A DNA stretch of 64,000 nucleotides from contig NC_088173.1 of the NCBI RefSeq assembly GCF_028769735.1, positions 22,570,038 through 22,634,037 of the forward strand, in the 5' to 3' direction. The translations under genes and the position numbers were made by a program. Positions 1-13,000 of the stretch are shown here, piece after piece. Source of the stretch: Zonotrichia leucophrys gambelii (lineage: Eukaryota; Chordata; Aves; Passeriformes; Passerellidae). The notes under the pieces were generated by a model. It was not told the DNA's origin. It saw only the letters and a list, made by a program, of their open reading frames with translations, and did no database searches. Numbering within the stretch: the first letter of the stretch is position 1; each line of letters opens with the position of its first letter.

Positions 1-57
1 TGATTGCTAAACCACAACATAAATACTGCAATTCAGAGTAATGGCAAAACCTGATGA

Positions 58-293
<236 letters not shown>

Positions 294-3200
294 AACAGTC
301 TTGTTTCCATCTGAAAGAAAGGCTTGAAAAAATGTTTTATGGGGCAGAAACTGACAGTAAAATTGATTTAATTCATAGCATTATTTTTTTCCCAAACTTT
401 CCAGTTTACTTTTAAATCAGAAATTTTACATGGTTTAAAAGCACCCTTTTAGTGTCAGCTGCACCTCAACACAGTGTAGTGTTTTCTATGTCACCAGTGA
501 AATGAAAATAACCAAATGATAATATGCAGTAATATGGAGGTACCATGAACACTCTTTCTATTGAAGTGTTTGGAAATTAGCAGCAGGATTTTCAGTACAT
601 TAGGCTGGATTACTCTTACTTCCCTCATTGAAGTCAGTACATTTTATTGCAAGTTTAAATGGGAAAAGAGATGTGTAAGCACTTGATACATTGATGACAC
701 TAGCTGAAACATATATAGTACAGGAATTTGTTCTTTTATTAAGTATTCTAAAATGCCAACATTTCTGAGGCCTTCTTTTACTTTATTTCATTTTGATCTT
801 TTGGAATACGAGAACAAAATTCAGCTCTTTTAGATGCAGGAGTGTTTGCACTGGACATGAGGGAATTTTAAAACAGAGTGAGGAGAACATGGCTTTAGCA
901 GTAATAATTATTTTGACAAATACAGTTTTTACTTGTCCATTATGGAGTGCAATTCATCAGGAATCACTCATTGCAATGTATTTTTTCAATGCAATTTGTT
1001 CTCATGTGAGGGTGGATGATCTGATATTTTCTGTTTAATGATTAACTGATTTAAAAGAAAAAAAAAACTTTATCTTTGTGTGAATATGCTGCTAAATAAG
1101 TACATGTTTTGTTTTTGCAAAATCCTTGCCAGTAGTTTTTGAGAATATTATCAAAAAGCAGAACTCCTAACGAGACTGTTGTTAAACCCAGCAGAGGAAA
1201 TGTGTATTCTGTGTGCTCAGCTCTAGCCAGCAATTCAGGCTTGGGTTTCCATTAAGATTAACCACTATGGGGTGATGATTATAACTGAGAACTTGCCCCA
1301 AGTGTTCTCACAAGTGTGGTTGTTAGGGAAGGTTGGATAAGTGCTTGAGATTTTTACCCTTGAAATGCTCCAGAAAGTAAATATCAATTGACACAGCCTA
1401 TCATCACATCCATCTTCTACCTGACTGTTTAGAAAAACTCTTACCATCTTTCTAGAGAAATATCATCTTTTTGCCATGAGGTAATGGTAGAAGTTGGATG
1501 CTTTCATAGCTACTCTTGTCTTTATGTGTTGTAAAAATATATAGGGTGTGAAAGAATATTGAAAGTGCTTGTATAATGTTATTAATAACAAACTAAAATG
1601 TCTCATGTCACTGTTAATGTGGATGGGTGAATTTAATGTTTTAAATAACTACAATTCCACTGAAGCTAAAATCAGTTTTCTTTCTTAATATCAGAAAACC
1701 CATTAGCAATAATTGCATTTCTAGAAGAAATAGATCTCATTATAGGCAGTGTTAAAAAGACTTAGTAAAATTTTAAGACCTTAGTCAGCTAAATAATCTT
1801 TTATTTTATTTCGTCAGCAAAGGACAGTTCAATTTATTAAAACTTCCTAGAACTTAACTATTGCCTCAAGAGAATGTGTTTTAGAGTGCCTTAGACTTTT
1901 TAACACCAAGGTAGAATTTTACAGGATTTTCAATTCATCCCTTTCTTTAAAGTGTTGTAACTTATTAGCCAGATAATTTTCATCACAGAAACAAAAATAT
2001 TGCTTTGGCTTGCACTGTGAGCAGAGTCTAGAGAAATAAATAATCATCAGAATACATTTCACATGGAATTCCTGTTGCAGTGGATTTCACTCTGTGGTGG
2101 CCATCACAATCAGTTTGTCCCATTTTCTAGCCTGTCTCACAGGTTTCTTCCTGCTAGATACCTGTTCTAGCAATCAAATTTATAATCCCTCACTGCTGGG
2201 AGTGAGAGAAAGGCATGACTCTCAGCTGCACTGAGCTTAGGAGAGGGCCCAGCAGAGTTGTGAATGTAGCTGATTATGACAAGGTCCCTTGAGAACTCTG
2301 TCCTCTATCTTTAGACTGCACATCCTGATGCTGAGTCATTGCCCAGTTGTAATTTTTTTCCAGAATTGGCTCATTGCTGAAGAAGACAAGGAAATCCATT
2401 ATCTTTCCAGGCTGGATGATTTATTTTTTTATGCTCATAACTTGATGCATTCTTCTCCATTTCTTCTGGACATGGACTAGTGTTTCCTTGAGCATGATAA
2501 ATGCTTTTCTATTTGCCTGGCAGTTCAGTGCCAGCTCTTAAAGCAGCAATATAATTGCCTGTGAAATTGCCCTGAAGCTGACCTGAACCAATGCCTTTCA
2601 GTAGTCCTGGACTCAAGAGAACTGAGTAGTCACAATGCTGTGCATTACTTAAAAATCTGACCAAGTATGAAAAGCGTAACTGTAAAAAGCAAAATTTCTG
2701 GAGACTTTCCAAGGGCAAAGGAATACTCCCTATGCTGTGTTAGCATGCCGTATTTCATGTACAAACACTCTTGTAGCCTTCAGGTAAGCCAGGAGACTCT
2801 TGGTGAAATTGGACAGTGAGACAGGATTGCAGATTGCTTCTAGTTCTCTCATGTTGGTAACAAACTCCAGAAAGTGCTTTTCATCTTGCTTCTGTGGAGC
2901 TTGGTACGTAATTCAGTAATGTTAACAATGCAAAATATGATTGCAATAGCTCTTATGAATGCATACTAGCCAAGTTCTAGCATTTTTTAAAATAAAAATG
3001 AAGAATTCTGTATTTTTTTGAGTGCATTTGCATAAATGATATAGTAAAAAATACAAAAGGAGCACTTTAAGTTTGTTTATTCTCTACTACTACATTTAAG
3101 ATACCTGCTTCAGGAACCAGGGGTAAAATTTATTGGAAAATTGGTTCACATCCTTTGGAAGTATCATGACTTTGGACTGACAAGAACTGCACTGTAGCTA

Positions 3201-6200
3201 AAGTAATATCAACTCAGAGGAAAAATCCAGAAGAAGCCTTATTCATCCTATGGTGATTGATAGAAAGCCAAGAAACTGTGCTTTAGTCCTCTTTGCTGGA
3301 CTCTCTTCCATTTCTGGGCATTTGGGATCAGACAAGGATCAGTGTTGCGTGTTACGTGGAAGGGTGTAACCAACAGCAGCAGTGCAAACCTGTGGGTGGG
3401 AAAAGGTGATTATGTCATTCTTGAATCTGCCTGAAAGACAGAACCACATGAAATGGAATTACTAAGAAAGTCAGAAGAGTTTGCTCTCAAAAGAGTTTGA
3501 GATTTCATAACACTGGAAGACAGAGCTTAAAATAAGTAGCACAGGCACAGATGCCTTAAAATTCCTTGGGAGCCTGCCAGCAAGTTAATAGTCTTAAATG
3601 TTCCAGAAGCTGAGGACATGAAAACTGTGGAGCACTGTGAGAGCAGTTTCTTTCTTTTCTTGTGTGGGTATTCTATATAACACCATATTAAAATAAATAA
3701 ATAAAAAGCCAGATTAATTCTGTGGTTTCAAACTTACAAATGCAGATTCGGGTACATTAAGGGACAAGGCTCCCACAGCAAACCTGGAAACGCTTTCATG
3801 CATATGTGTGTATGCAGACACAAAAATACTTGCACATGTATTTATACTCTGGCTTTTTCTATAAAATGGTCAATTTGGCTAATAAAGAGTGAGTTGTTTA
3901 TATAATTTACTGTTTACATGAAGAATTGTATTTGTGAGCCTAAGTCCAATTTTTGGTATACACAAGTTGAAGTTTAAACAAAATAATAGAGGAAACTTTT
4001 GTCCTCAAAAGATTAACTCTTCTTTTGCTAACACATTTATATTATCTTAAAAGTTTTTTACTGACAGTTGTAGAGTACAACAGCAGTATGTATCTGTGCT
4101 AAACTTCCAGAGTGATATCAACTCAGATTTTTAAAAATATTTTATACTAGATATTGAATTTCCATTTTATTTTGGAATTTGTGAATTTTTAAAGTCTATT
4201 TGTACTTTAATTAGTAACAGTAACAGTATTTTCACAGGTAATGACTCATTTGAATCTCTGCTGCTATTGTCATGTAATATGTAGACATATCCAAAATAAA
4301 GAAATATCTGTATCAGATTTTCAGTTCAGATCTCTGAGTTCCAAAAAAACCCCTAATACATATTATTGTAATATGTGGATCATTAGTTACTGTTTAGAAA
4401 GAACTATGGCCTTGAAACTGCTTCTTCATAGAAACAATCCGAAACAGATCATAGGAATCTTTCTGTGGAAATATTTTCTTGCTATTTGCTCATGAGACTT
4501 GCAACTCTTTCTCACTAAGCTGGTTCAGTGTAGCTGTGAATCTTCTGGTTACTACAGCATGGGTATTTGCTACCTTCTTTAGCCATTCTGACAATAGCTA
4601 CTTACACAAACACTGAGCAGAAAAGGCCATGCTCGTTTATAATGCCAGGACAGAAGCATTGGTCAATGACTCGTAAACTTTCCAACATGCCATGAGCAAA
4701 CACAGGAATAGCAGAGAGACACTGGACTCCATGTGGTACAGAGACTCACACAGAGTTAAAGTAGCCTAAAAACTTTTGGCTTCTGAAGTTTTAGTTTTTG
4801 TCACCATCCAAGAGAGACTAATGGGAAACACAAAGATGCGGGAACATTTAAAACATTCTCTTTCCCACAAAAAGTAGTTTGTTTTATTGAAAATATTATT
4901 TATTTTTGCACATTACTGCATGCTTCAGGCAAAATTCTGTCAGATACATTTGTGTGAATTAATTTCAATATCACTGAATTATCCCATTTCCAGATAAAAC
5001 AATTTAAGTCAGTTAGGTTAATCTGTATTCTCAGAGGTTGGAGAGCTGAACCCTCAGGTCAAAGTGAGGCCTTGGGAGAGTGACATATTAATAAGGAGAG
5101 TTTCCTGAAATGTAGCATGAATGTAGAACTTAGAATTTAGGTACTCTAAACAGTATCTGTGGGATCCAAGAAGGATCTACAAGTGTTCTTTGAAGACTTT
5201 CAGCCTGTTCCACCTGTATTTCTGTGTGTGAGGACATTCAAAGAGGATTAGACAAATTCAAGGACAACAAATTTGTATATGGACTTTGTAAGAATTAGGT
5301 AAGGTTTTATCCTCCAACATTCCTGATACAACAATTCTGGGTACTGGAGAATATAAGGGAAAGGGGCCACAGACAGTGGCCCAAGCTCATGTTCTCAGCT
5401 GAGAGTCTGAGCTGTACTATTGGGCTGAGTGGCACCAAGCAGGAAATTCCACATATTTTTGCATTTGAAGGCTATTCAGCCAGATGTAATATTGTACGTT
5501 CTTCAGGCTTCCCCTTATAAATAAGAATATATAGAATTATCTTTGTGTGCAAGTAGGGGGATATGAATCTTGGGGTGTTGTGAATCTGCTTTGTCTTTGA
5601 TGAAAGAAGAGAAGGAAAACAGAGGGCAAACTTCTAATGCCTAAAGATAATTTTCCAAAAGCATTTCCATGGGTTTTGTTCTTTTGGAAAAAATAAAATT
5701 AACAAAAATGCAGAAAGTTTTTTTTTTCCTTACTGTGATGCATTTTCCTTTCTATATTTGGCACTATTTGGCACTGGATATACCAGTACCATTATGTGAC
5801 TGAAATAAGTGGCTTTCTCTAAAAATTAGTTCAGTTTCAGTAGTTATTTCCTTTTTAGTCTTCTGCAGTACATTTAATTCTTATTTAATCATTTTGTTTC
5901 AGTATTCACTGTTCAGGAACATTATCTCTGTTTCCTTCCATGGAAAAGCTGGCATGGCATTCCATGGAGGTCTGTTAAGCTGTACAAGCACGCCTTATCA
6001 GAGGTATTCTTCAGCTGGCTATGAGAAACACTTTGAGATTTGGATGGAATTTATTAACTGTATGAAGTCCAGCCTTCTGAAGTGTGAGGATTATGCCTGA
6101 CAGATGGGACAAGCTGGCAGTCCAATGTGCTCCTATGCTCTGGGAATTCTGAAACAGCTGCAGGTCACACAACTTAATTTTCAGATGTAAGTGGACATAT

Positions 6201-9200
6201 CTCATGCCAGGGTCTTTCTGGTCATCTGGCATTCTTTTTCCCTGCCTCAGGTCTCCCAAAATAGAAATATGCAGTCAAAAAGTAAAAGTGAGAACTGGCT
6301 GAAGCATGCTCTGAATACAGCTGTGGCATAGTTGCAGTAAAGCGGTGAAACCCAAATGAAAGCTAGACCTGACTTATAAAAACATCATCCTGAAGGAAGA
6401 TGAAAGGATTCCTCCTGTTATATATGACAAGACTTAACTTTAGAAACCCTCACTATGTGAGGGATATTCCCCCAAGGATATCTGGGGGTTTTGATCTGAG
6501 ACATGATCAGGCCCAAATGACTGTAGCAGCTCACTCCCCAAACTACTATTCTCTCATTCTACTACTGCTTTTCATGATCACATGAACAATTCTTCCATCA
6601 CAATTCACTGCCTTATAACATGAAGGTTTTTGAAATTAGATGGAAATTGAATTAGAATACGTTAGAATATCCAGTATATGCCTAAATTTTGTTGATTCTT
6701 TCAATGTAATAGGCTTAACTTTTTCTCCCTCTGGGACTGAATCACTTGCATGAAAAACTGGACACTACACCTGCACTTTTTATGTTACATCTGATCCCTA
6801 CAAAATACAGATCTCTTTTGCAGCTGATCATTAACCAGGAATTTTTCTCATGGTGATCTCCAACAATGTTAAGCATTGATATCAAGAATTTCTCAGATTT
6901 CAACTACAAATGTGACATCTTTTTCCCTTACCAGATAATTTTCTTCCATATAATGTTCCTGCTATTGCAGATATCACTTGTACTATCCAGAATTTCAGTT
7001 GCGGCTTGGATGGAAAAATGCTTGGAAGAAACTCCCAATTTATTTCTATTGTATCGTTATTAGAGTGTACCCAGCTGAATTTTTGAAAAGCAGGTTCAGG
7101 TAAGAGATGGATTCTTATGAGAAATGTCAGAAGCCTGGTCATTGGGTTTTTTTTCTTCTCTTTAATAGTTTGGTGGAAGAATGTTAGACCTGTTATAACA
7201 CAGGTAATCCACAAAGAATTGCTGGGTCCATCTTGACTGGCCACTATGGTAGCCCTCATTTCTCCTGCTGTGGATCTTTTTTCTCCTGTGGATTCCTTTG
7301 GTAGTCATTCAGTTTCTGCTGCACTTTTGATTGGGAGACTTCCATTACAGGGTTTTTAGATGAGAAGACTTTGTGGTTTAAAAGGGAAGGGGAAATAAAC
7401 CTCCCCTATTATATACATTAAATTCAGTATTCTGTTTTCTTAATAATCAGACTTGATGGAATTGTGTTGCAGTCCTGTTTCAGTGCTGTTCTGCCTTTCT
7501 CTGACCTTCTGCAGGACAGATACTCAGCTGGCTTGGTGTTTCCCCCAGACTCAGTGCACTGCCAGCTGCCTGAGCCATTCCTTCTAAAGTGACTTTCTGA
7601 CTGAGCTCTGTGGCTCTTTCTGTGCAGCTGCAGGAGTCGCTGCACTTGGGATCGCAGCTGGGCCTGGGCTGATTCCCAGAATTTGTACCCCATTGGGTAG
7701 GGCTGATAAGACTCTTGTACTTGCTGCTAGAAAGAGTGCAATACACCATCAAACCCTACGCTGCAGTCACACTTGAATGCTTGCTTGGCTGTATCAGCAT
7801 GAGCTAAGCCAGTAAGGCAACTCATGCGACAGAAGCGTTGATGTATTCTGAGAGCCGCCAAAGGTCAAAGAACAAAAGAGATTAAATCCCCATTAAAATC
7901 ACAGCTTTCCACTTCATTTTGCCTTGTGTGCTTGTATGTCCAAACTTGAACTTGAAATGCTAGTTTGCAAGTAGCTCTAATGTGCAAACACAGCTTTTGT
8001 CAATTTGTTAGTGTTTGTGTTGCGAAGCAAGAGATCCCAAAGCCAAAGAGCAACAGATTAAAGCTTATGCAGTGTCAACACCATACTGGGAAAGAATTCT
8101 TACCCTCTATCACAGTCTTATCAGAGTGATAATCTGCATGGCCATGAAGAGCTGACTCCTATTTTTTGTTACACTGTTGGCTTAGTGCTAAGATTTCTTT
8201 GATTTTCTGCTGTTAGCTTTACCACCCAGTGTAGATATCCCCGGGCTTTCACAATTGCTCTCTTTCCTGCTAAGAAAACAAAACTTACATGTGTTTCAGT
8301 ACTTCTTGGCAACCTGCCTCCCACATATAGTTTAGGGTCGAATTTTCTACCTATTTGCTTTCCCTGATTTTAAGCATAGGTAATGGTATAATTAGTAAAC
8401 AAAAATAAGTAATGTTTTTTTCTTGGTTTGAGGATAAGTCCTGCCAAAAACTGTGTAAATATGCATTATAAGAAGGGACTGCAGATCATCAGAAAAAAGC
8501 ATGCTTCAGAAGTGTAGGTCTGAAAATGTGATTTGATACTCATTTAGTTTTGCAAAAATAACTTCTGGAGCTGAATATTGCGGCTATTCCACTTTTTACG
8601 GACTGGATGAATGTTTAAGAAAATTACGAGAATCTCCTCGACCAATTTTTTTTATAAACTGCCACCCTCCCTGTCACTATATGTTGAGTGAAGCCTGGAA
8701 AAGTCCTGCACTTTGGATAACTTTTGCTGTGGGATCCAGATAAAGGGAGGCCATAATTTCTCACGTAGCTGTCTGTAATCTGCTTTCCTCTTACAACCTC
8801 TTGGAGCCACAATAGGCTTGTGTTACAACACAGTGTATGGTCAGCTTTGCTAGATTCCTTCCTTCTCATGCATATGTTTCAAGTCCTTACTCTTAATTAA
8901 GTCCTTTCTTGCATTAGTGAAAGCAAAGACTGCATTCTTTAAGGCTCACATCTGAGCCTCCAGTTCTAGGGAAACTTCTGCAATTGTTTCCTGTTTCTTG
9001 CTTGGCAAACAGATGTCACCAAGATCCATTCAAGCATTCTGGAGTGAACTCAATATGGATTATGCAATTTTCATATTTTTCAGAGTAGAAAAGACACTAG
9101 GATTCTCCAGAAAAGGACCCTTTTGGCCAAGTTTGCAGCTGTTAATTCCCAATGAAAATAGGTGATTTCCTCCAGCCTACATGTCGACATCCAGTTTTCA

Positions 9201-9648
9201 CCATATTCGTCTGGCTAAATTAGGAGATTGCCCAGTTGGAGCTGGGTTTTGTGGTGTGTCTCTCACATCATGAGTCACAGGCAATAAAGGGGCTAGCAAG
9301 ATAGTTTGGAAAGAAGATAGCTAATGGAAGATTAGGTAATGGTGGGTTGAATCTAGTCTCTCTCTTAATTTACCCAACTCCTCCCTAAACGTTAGCAATG
9401 TTTAAATACACCCATGGGCATGATTTCACAAAAAATGGAGACTTCAAATTATCCACATTAGTTCTTTATGTGTTCCTAATGTAGGTTCTGATTCTTCTTT
9501 ATGCTGGCAGAGAATTCTGTGCAGTGAATTTAGTGTAAGGTTCTTCAGCATGTTAAATGAGCCCCAAATATATTCTATACTTGCTAAAATAAGTATCAAC
9601 TTTTGAGAAGCACAGTAGATAACATTCCACTGCTAGATTAGGTGTGGC
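294..9648. other. AT-rich non-coding DNA, no gene seen
   Basis: I find no exon here that I can support. If the exon at 78-285 is real, the first part is its 3' UTR; the AATAAA at about 2035-2040 is one possible poly(A) signal, but nothing ties it to the gene. Short open frames with passable splice borders occur near 5903-6001 and 6960-7095, but their flanks or frames are weak. A small perfect palindrome is at 6447-6463. A somewhat GC-richer patch at about 7480-7690 gives overlapping minus-strand open frames without recognisable protein content. Confidence 0.6.
6447..6463. repeat. Short perfect inverted repeat (7-bp arms, 3-nt loop)
   Basis: CCCTCAC and GTGAGGG flank TAT. A second C5/G5 pairing follows at 6469-6488. 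It is short enough to be chance. Confidence 0.5.
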
Positions 9649-9716
9649 GTGACATATCTTTCCATTAACTGCAGATACAAAATCTTGTATCTGGAGTTAA
9701 TGGAAAGATGTGTCAC
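9649..9716. repeat. Near-perfect hairpin, 32-bp arms, 4-nt loop
   Basis: Arm 9649-9680 is the reverse complement of arm 9685-9716 at 30 of 32 positions, with loop AATC at 9681-9684. One of the two mismatches would be a G-U pair in one transcript strand. It stands alone in non-coding DNA about 75 bp upstream of the CR1 fragment at 9790-10095. It could be a short inverted-repeat mobile-element remnant, a local inverted duplication, or a small-RNA hairpin. The sequence alone does not decide between these. Confidence 0.85.
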
Positions 9717-9789
9717 AGAGATATCCTGTGAATGCTCTCCAAGGATCTCAAAAGAACACATGAAAAAAGAATATATTTTTATCCACATA

Positions 9790-10095
9790 GGAAGTTTTCA
9801 CCAGTGAGGGATTTCTTACAAAAAGCATGTAGTGATAAAACAATGGGAAAAGCCTTCAAACTGAAAAAGAGTAGATTTAGATTAGAAACTAGGAAGAAAT
9901 TATTCACTGTGAAAGTGGTCAGGTACTGGAACAGGTTGCCCAGAGGAATTGTAGATGCCCCACCCATAGAAGCATTCAAGGCCAGGTTGGATGGGGCTTT
10001 GATCGAGTTGGTCTGGAGCAAAGTGTCCCTGCCAATAGAAGGAGGGCTGGAACTAGATGATCTTTCAACCAAGTCATTCTATGGGTCTGTGAATC
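9790..10095 (+). mobile_element. CR1 LINE fragment, 3' end (plus strand)
   Basis: The block carries the C-terminal end of CR1 ORF2 in degraded form: recognisable words are FRLETRKKLFTVKVV and YWNRLPRGIVDAPPIEAF, followed by a KARLDGAL segment. These fit the conserved tail of avian CR1 reverse-transcriptase proteins. After it comes the CR1 3' UTR pattern, with GGCTGGAACTAGATGATCTTTC at about 10046-10067 and the terminal ATTCTATG-like words near 10077-10095. It is strongly 5'-truncated, as most CR1 copies are, and cannot be active. The 5' edge is approximate (9790-9850) because the sequence fades gradually. An open frame runs across it from 9732 to 10184, but this is a retrotransposon relic and not a host gene. 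Confidence 0.85.
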
Positions 10096-13000
10096 CAAGT
10101 GTTCTTCTACACATTTTGCAAATACAGTTCAGAGTAGTTTTTCATTTAAACCAATTTTGCAGCCTCCAATGTAGAAGGATATGATAAATTAGAAATTGCA
10201 GATGTGGTTCACAAGGAAGGACACTAGTGCTTTCTAAAACATCTTTCACCTTTGAATTAATACAAATGTGTAGTATCATGAATTTTTGTCTATTTAAAGT
10301 TCTGTTCTTGCTCAGGTTTCATGATCAGTTCAAAAGCTAATAACCTGGGTGCTATATTTTACATAATGCTGCAGTTTCAAATTGCAAATTCGTATAGATC
10401 ACTTATAGCAGAATATTTACATCAGAAAAGAAATCTTAAGGTAATTTCAGATCAACATGCATTTCCAGCTAAAACAGGATGTCTAAACTGTTTGGATGCA
10501 GCCATTTTATCTGGAGGTCTTTTCTCATTTAAAATCTGGTGGAACATTCCCTGAAACCTAATGGCAGCAGTCCCAGGGAAAATGATAACCATTGGCTCAG
10601 GCTTCTGATAATGATGGTACACAGTCAGTTGAGAGTCAGGTTAATCTGTCTTTCCAGCATGGTGTGTTAGATCTATGATTTCCAAAACAGAAGATCATCA
10701 AGCACTTTGCTCCAAGGAAACAATCAAAATCAAAACCCAAAAAAGAAAAATAAAGCAGCAAAATATGTCTAAATATGATGGAAAAGATGAATAAATGAAA
10801 CAGGCTTAAAACCAAGGAAGTTTTCTTGGAGAAAGCTCTGTTTTGTGTGGGTGAGTTCTCTTACAAAACACAAATGCTGGAAAACTTTAAACATTTGACA
10901 TTTTCCAGTGTAGCCATATGAAAAACTACCCTCCTGCTTGTTACAAAATCTCTGCTAACAAAGTGCACATCACAATGTATTCTGAGAGGACAACTTCTTT
11001 TAATCACTGAGTGGGAGTCATTTTTGCCTGACACCACAGAGGAAAAGCTATCAAAGGATAGGACTGTGCATTGACGCTGATACTGCCTGCTCACAATACC
11101 TTTTTCTGGGCTCATTCATATAATTGGTTGTTTTCTTTTTCATTAGATGCCACATCAAATTAATTAATTAGTTACAGAATTATGCAATGAAACAGTTCTT
11201 AAAAAGGACATTCATTACATATCACTTTAGATATACTTTAGTAGAAGTATGGCACACTGAGACAGTTGGCTTCCCTTTCAGTTCTCACTTTGATGATGTG
11301 ATGGGTGATTTTAAACTCTAATTAGAAAATTTCACATTAACCTGATGTTACCATTGAAAAGTATTTCCTAAAATGCTGTGAGTTACAGCTGACATAGGAT
11401 CTGATAGCAGCTTTGGAAGCCAGTCAATTGAGTGATTTACAATGCATGACAATAGAGCTTCAAATCAGCCTTGAAACCATCACAAGATTATGTCCAGGTG
11501 AATACCTGCAGTTCCCGAAGCTGCAATCTAATTAGGTAGCTTTGATTTTCTTGAAAGTGTATGAAAACATTTTTATGAATTCTCTGAAGCATGGGAAGGG
11601 GTTACTAATTTTTGTCAGAGAGCATTAATCTTTAATTAGGCCATCCTGATTTGGAGCCAAGTCCTGGAAGGGGTGACACTTGCCAGCTGCTTGGCTCAGA
11701 TGGGGGTGTTGGGCTGTGAAGCAAAGCCCCCAAGGGACCAGAAGGCTCTTAATGAAGCCCTGTGTGCTTCCACTGGCTCTTGTTAACACATATTTCCTTT
11801 TCATCTCCTACTTTTCTGTGGGTTTCTTCTGTATCTCTACAGGCAGCTGCTTTCTTGTAGTGATAATTTTGTTGTAGCCCTGAGAGCAGACAAAAGTGTG
11901 TTTCACTAGTTAGCAATATCAGAGTTAGAGCCTAGCATCAGAGCTGTAGGCATTTTGTCTGTCAAGTAGTTTATCTGCACCTACACAGATCTACCTCCTG
12001 TTAAATGGGCCTGTTTCCTGGAGCTTGGATATAGTTCAGAACTTCAAATTTCAGTTGCGTATAAAAGAGCATTTAGGAAACATGATGGGTTGAAAAAGGC
12101 AGAGCACTCTAAAAATTACATGCATTCAGAATTCAGATGGTTTTCATTTGAGTCTTGGACGCACTTGTTAACTTGGAAGGATTCAAATTCAGATTCAGTT
12201 TGTATGCAGATTTTGTCTGAGATCTGGCTTCAGGTTTTAACACAGGTTTTGTTCTGTGTCATTTTCTTTCTGCCTGAAAGTAGAATGCAAGTAGTTAAAA
12301 AGTGAATTGCATATAAAAAGCACTGGCAGAAAGACCTAACTATATTGTGTGGGAATGGGTGTCCAGTTCAGGTACAAGTTGTCAGGTCTCTTGCCCTTCA
12401 GATGCCCTGCATGCCTGTCTGCAAAGAGCTAGAGCGCAGGTTTGTAAGTGTGTTAGGTCTCTAATTGAATATAATTTGGATAGCACTTTTATTCACCAGG
12501 GAAAATGGTGATTCTTGCCTGGTGTACTGACCTGTGATAGTAACTACATTAGAATTTGAAACAGAGCTATCATTGAATTACAATTGATTAGGGTTCTGCA
12601 CCTGAAAATTTGCCTGTTTTTTCCAGTTGTAACAAATAATGCCTCAAAAACTATCACCTATTTCTTTAAGTTGCTTTGCTCAAAGATGAAGAGGCCTAAT
12701 ACAATAAAGGGAGGCATACACTGGATACATAGACTTCTTTCTACCATCAAGTTGAAGGTTTCCTCAGTCTCAATTCCTTAATCCAGGCCTGATCACACTT
12801 TCAACAAATAAAGAGAGATCTGGTGGGGGGTGGAAATACATGTAATTTTGAGAATAAAATTAGTGATGCTGTTAAAAATCATATGTTTTATGGAGATATT
12901 TGAAATTAAGTTGTTAATAAGCAAGAGGTAAGATATAAAACAGAGCAATACTTTGAAGACAGGCTTTAAAAAAGGAAAAAGGAATCCCGGACAACAAAAT

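Noticed and set aside
5903..6100. Open block after TTTGTTTCAG with protein-like sequence
   Set aside because: The acceptor is fair, but the only donor (AG/GTATTC near 6003) is weak and the frame is short; chance is the simpler explanation.
6945..7098. Open block with a CAG/GTAAGA donor at 7097
   Set aside because: The frame that looks protein-like hits a stop before the donor.
9732..10184. 150-codon open frame on the plus strand
   Set aside because: It runs through the 3' end of a CR1 element; the recognisable part is the CR1 reverse-transcriptase tail, so it is not a host gene.
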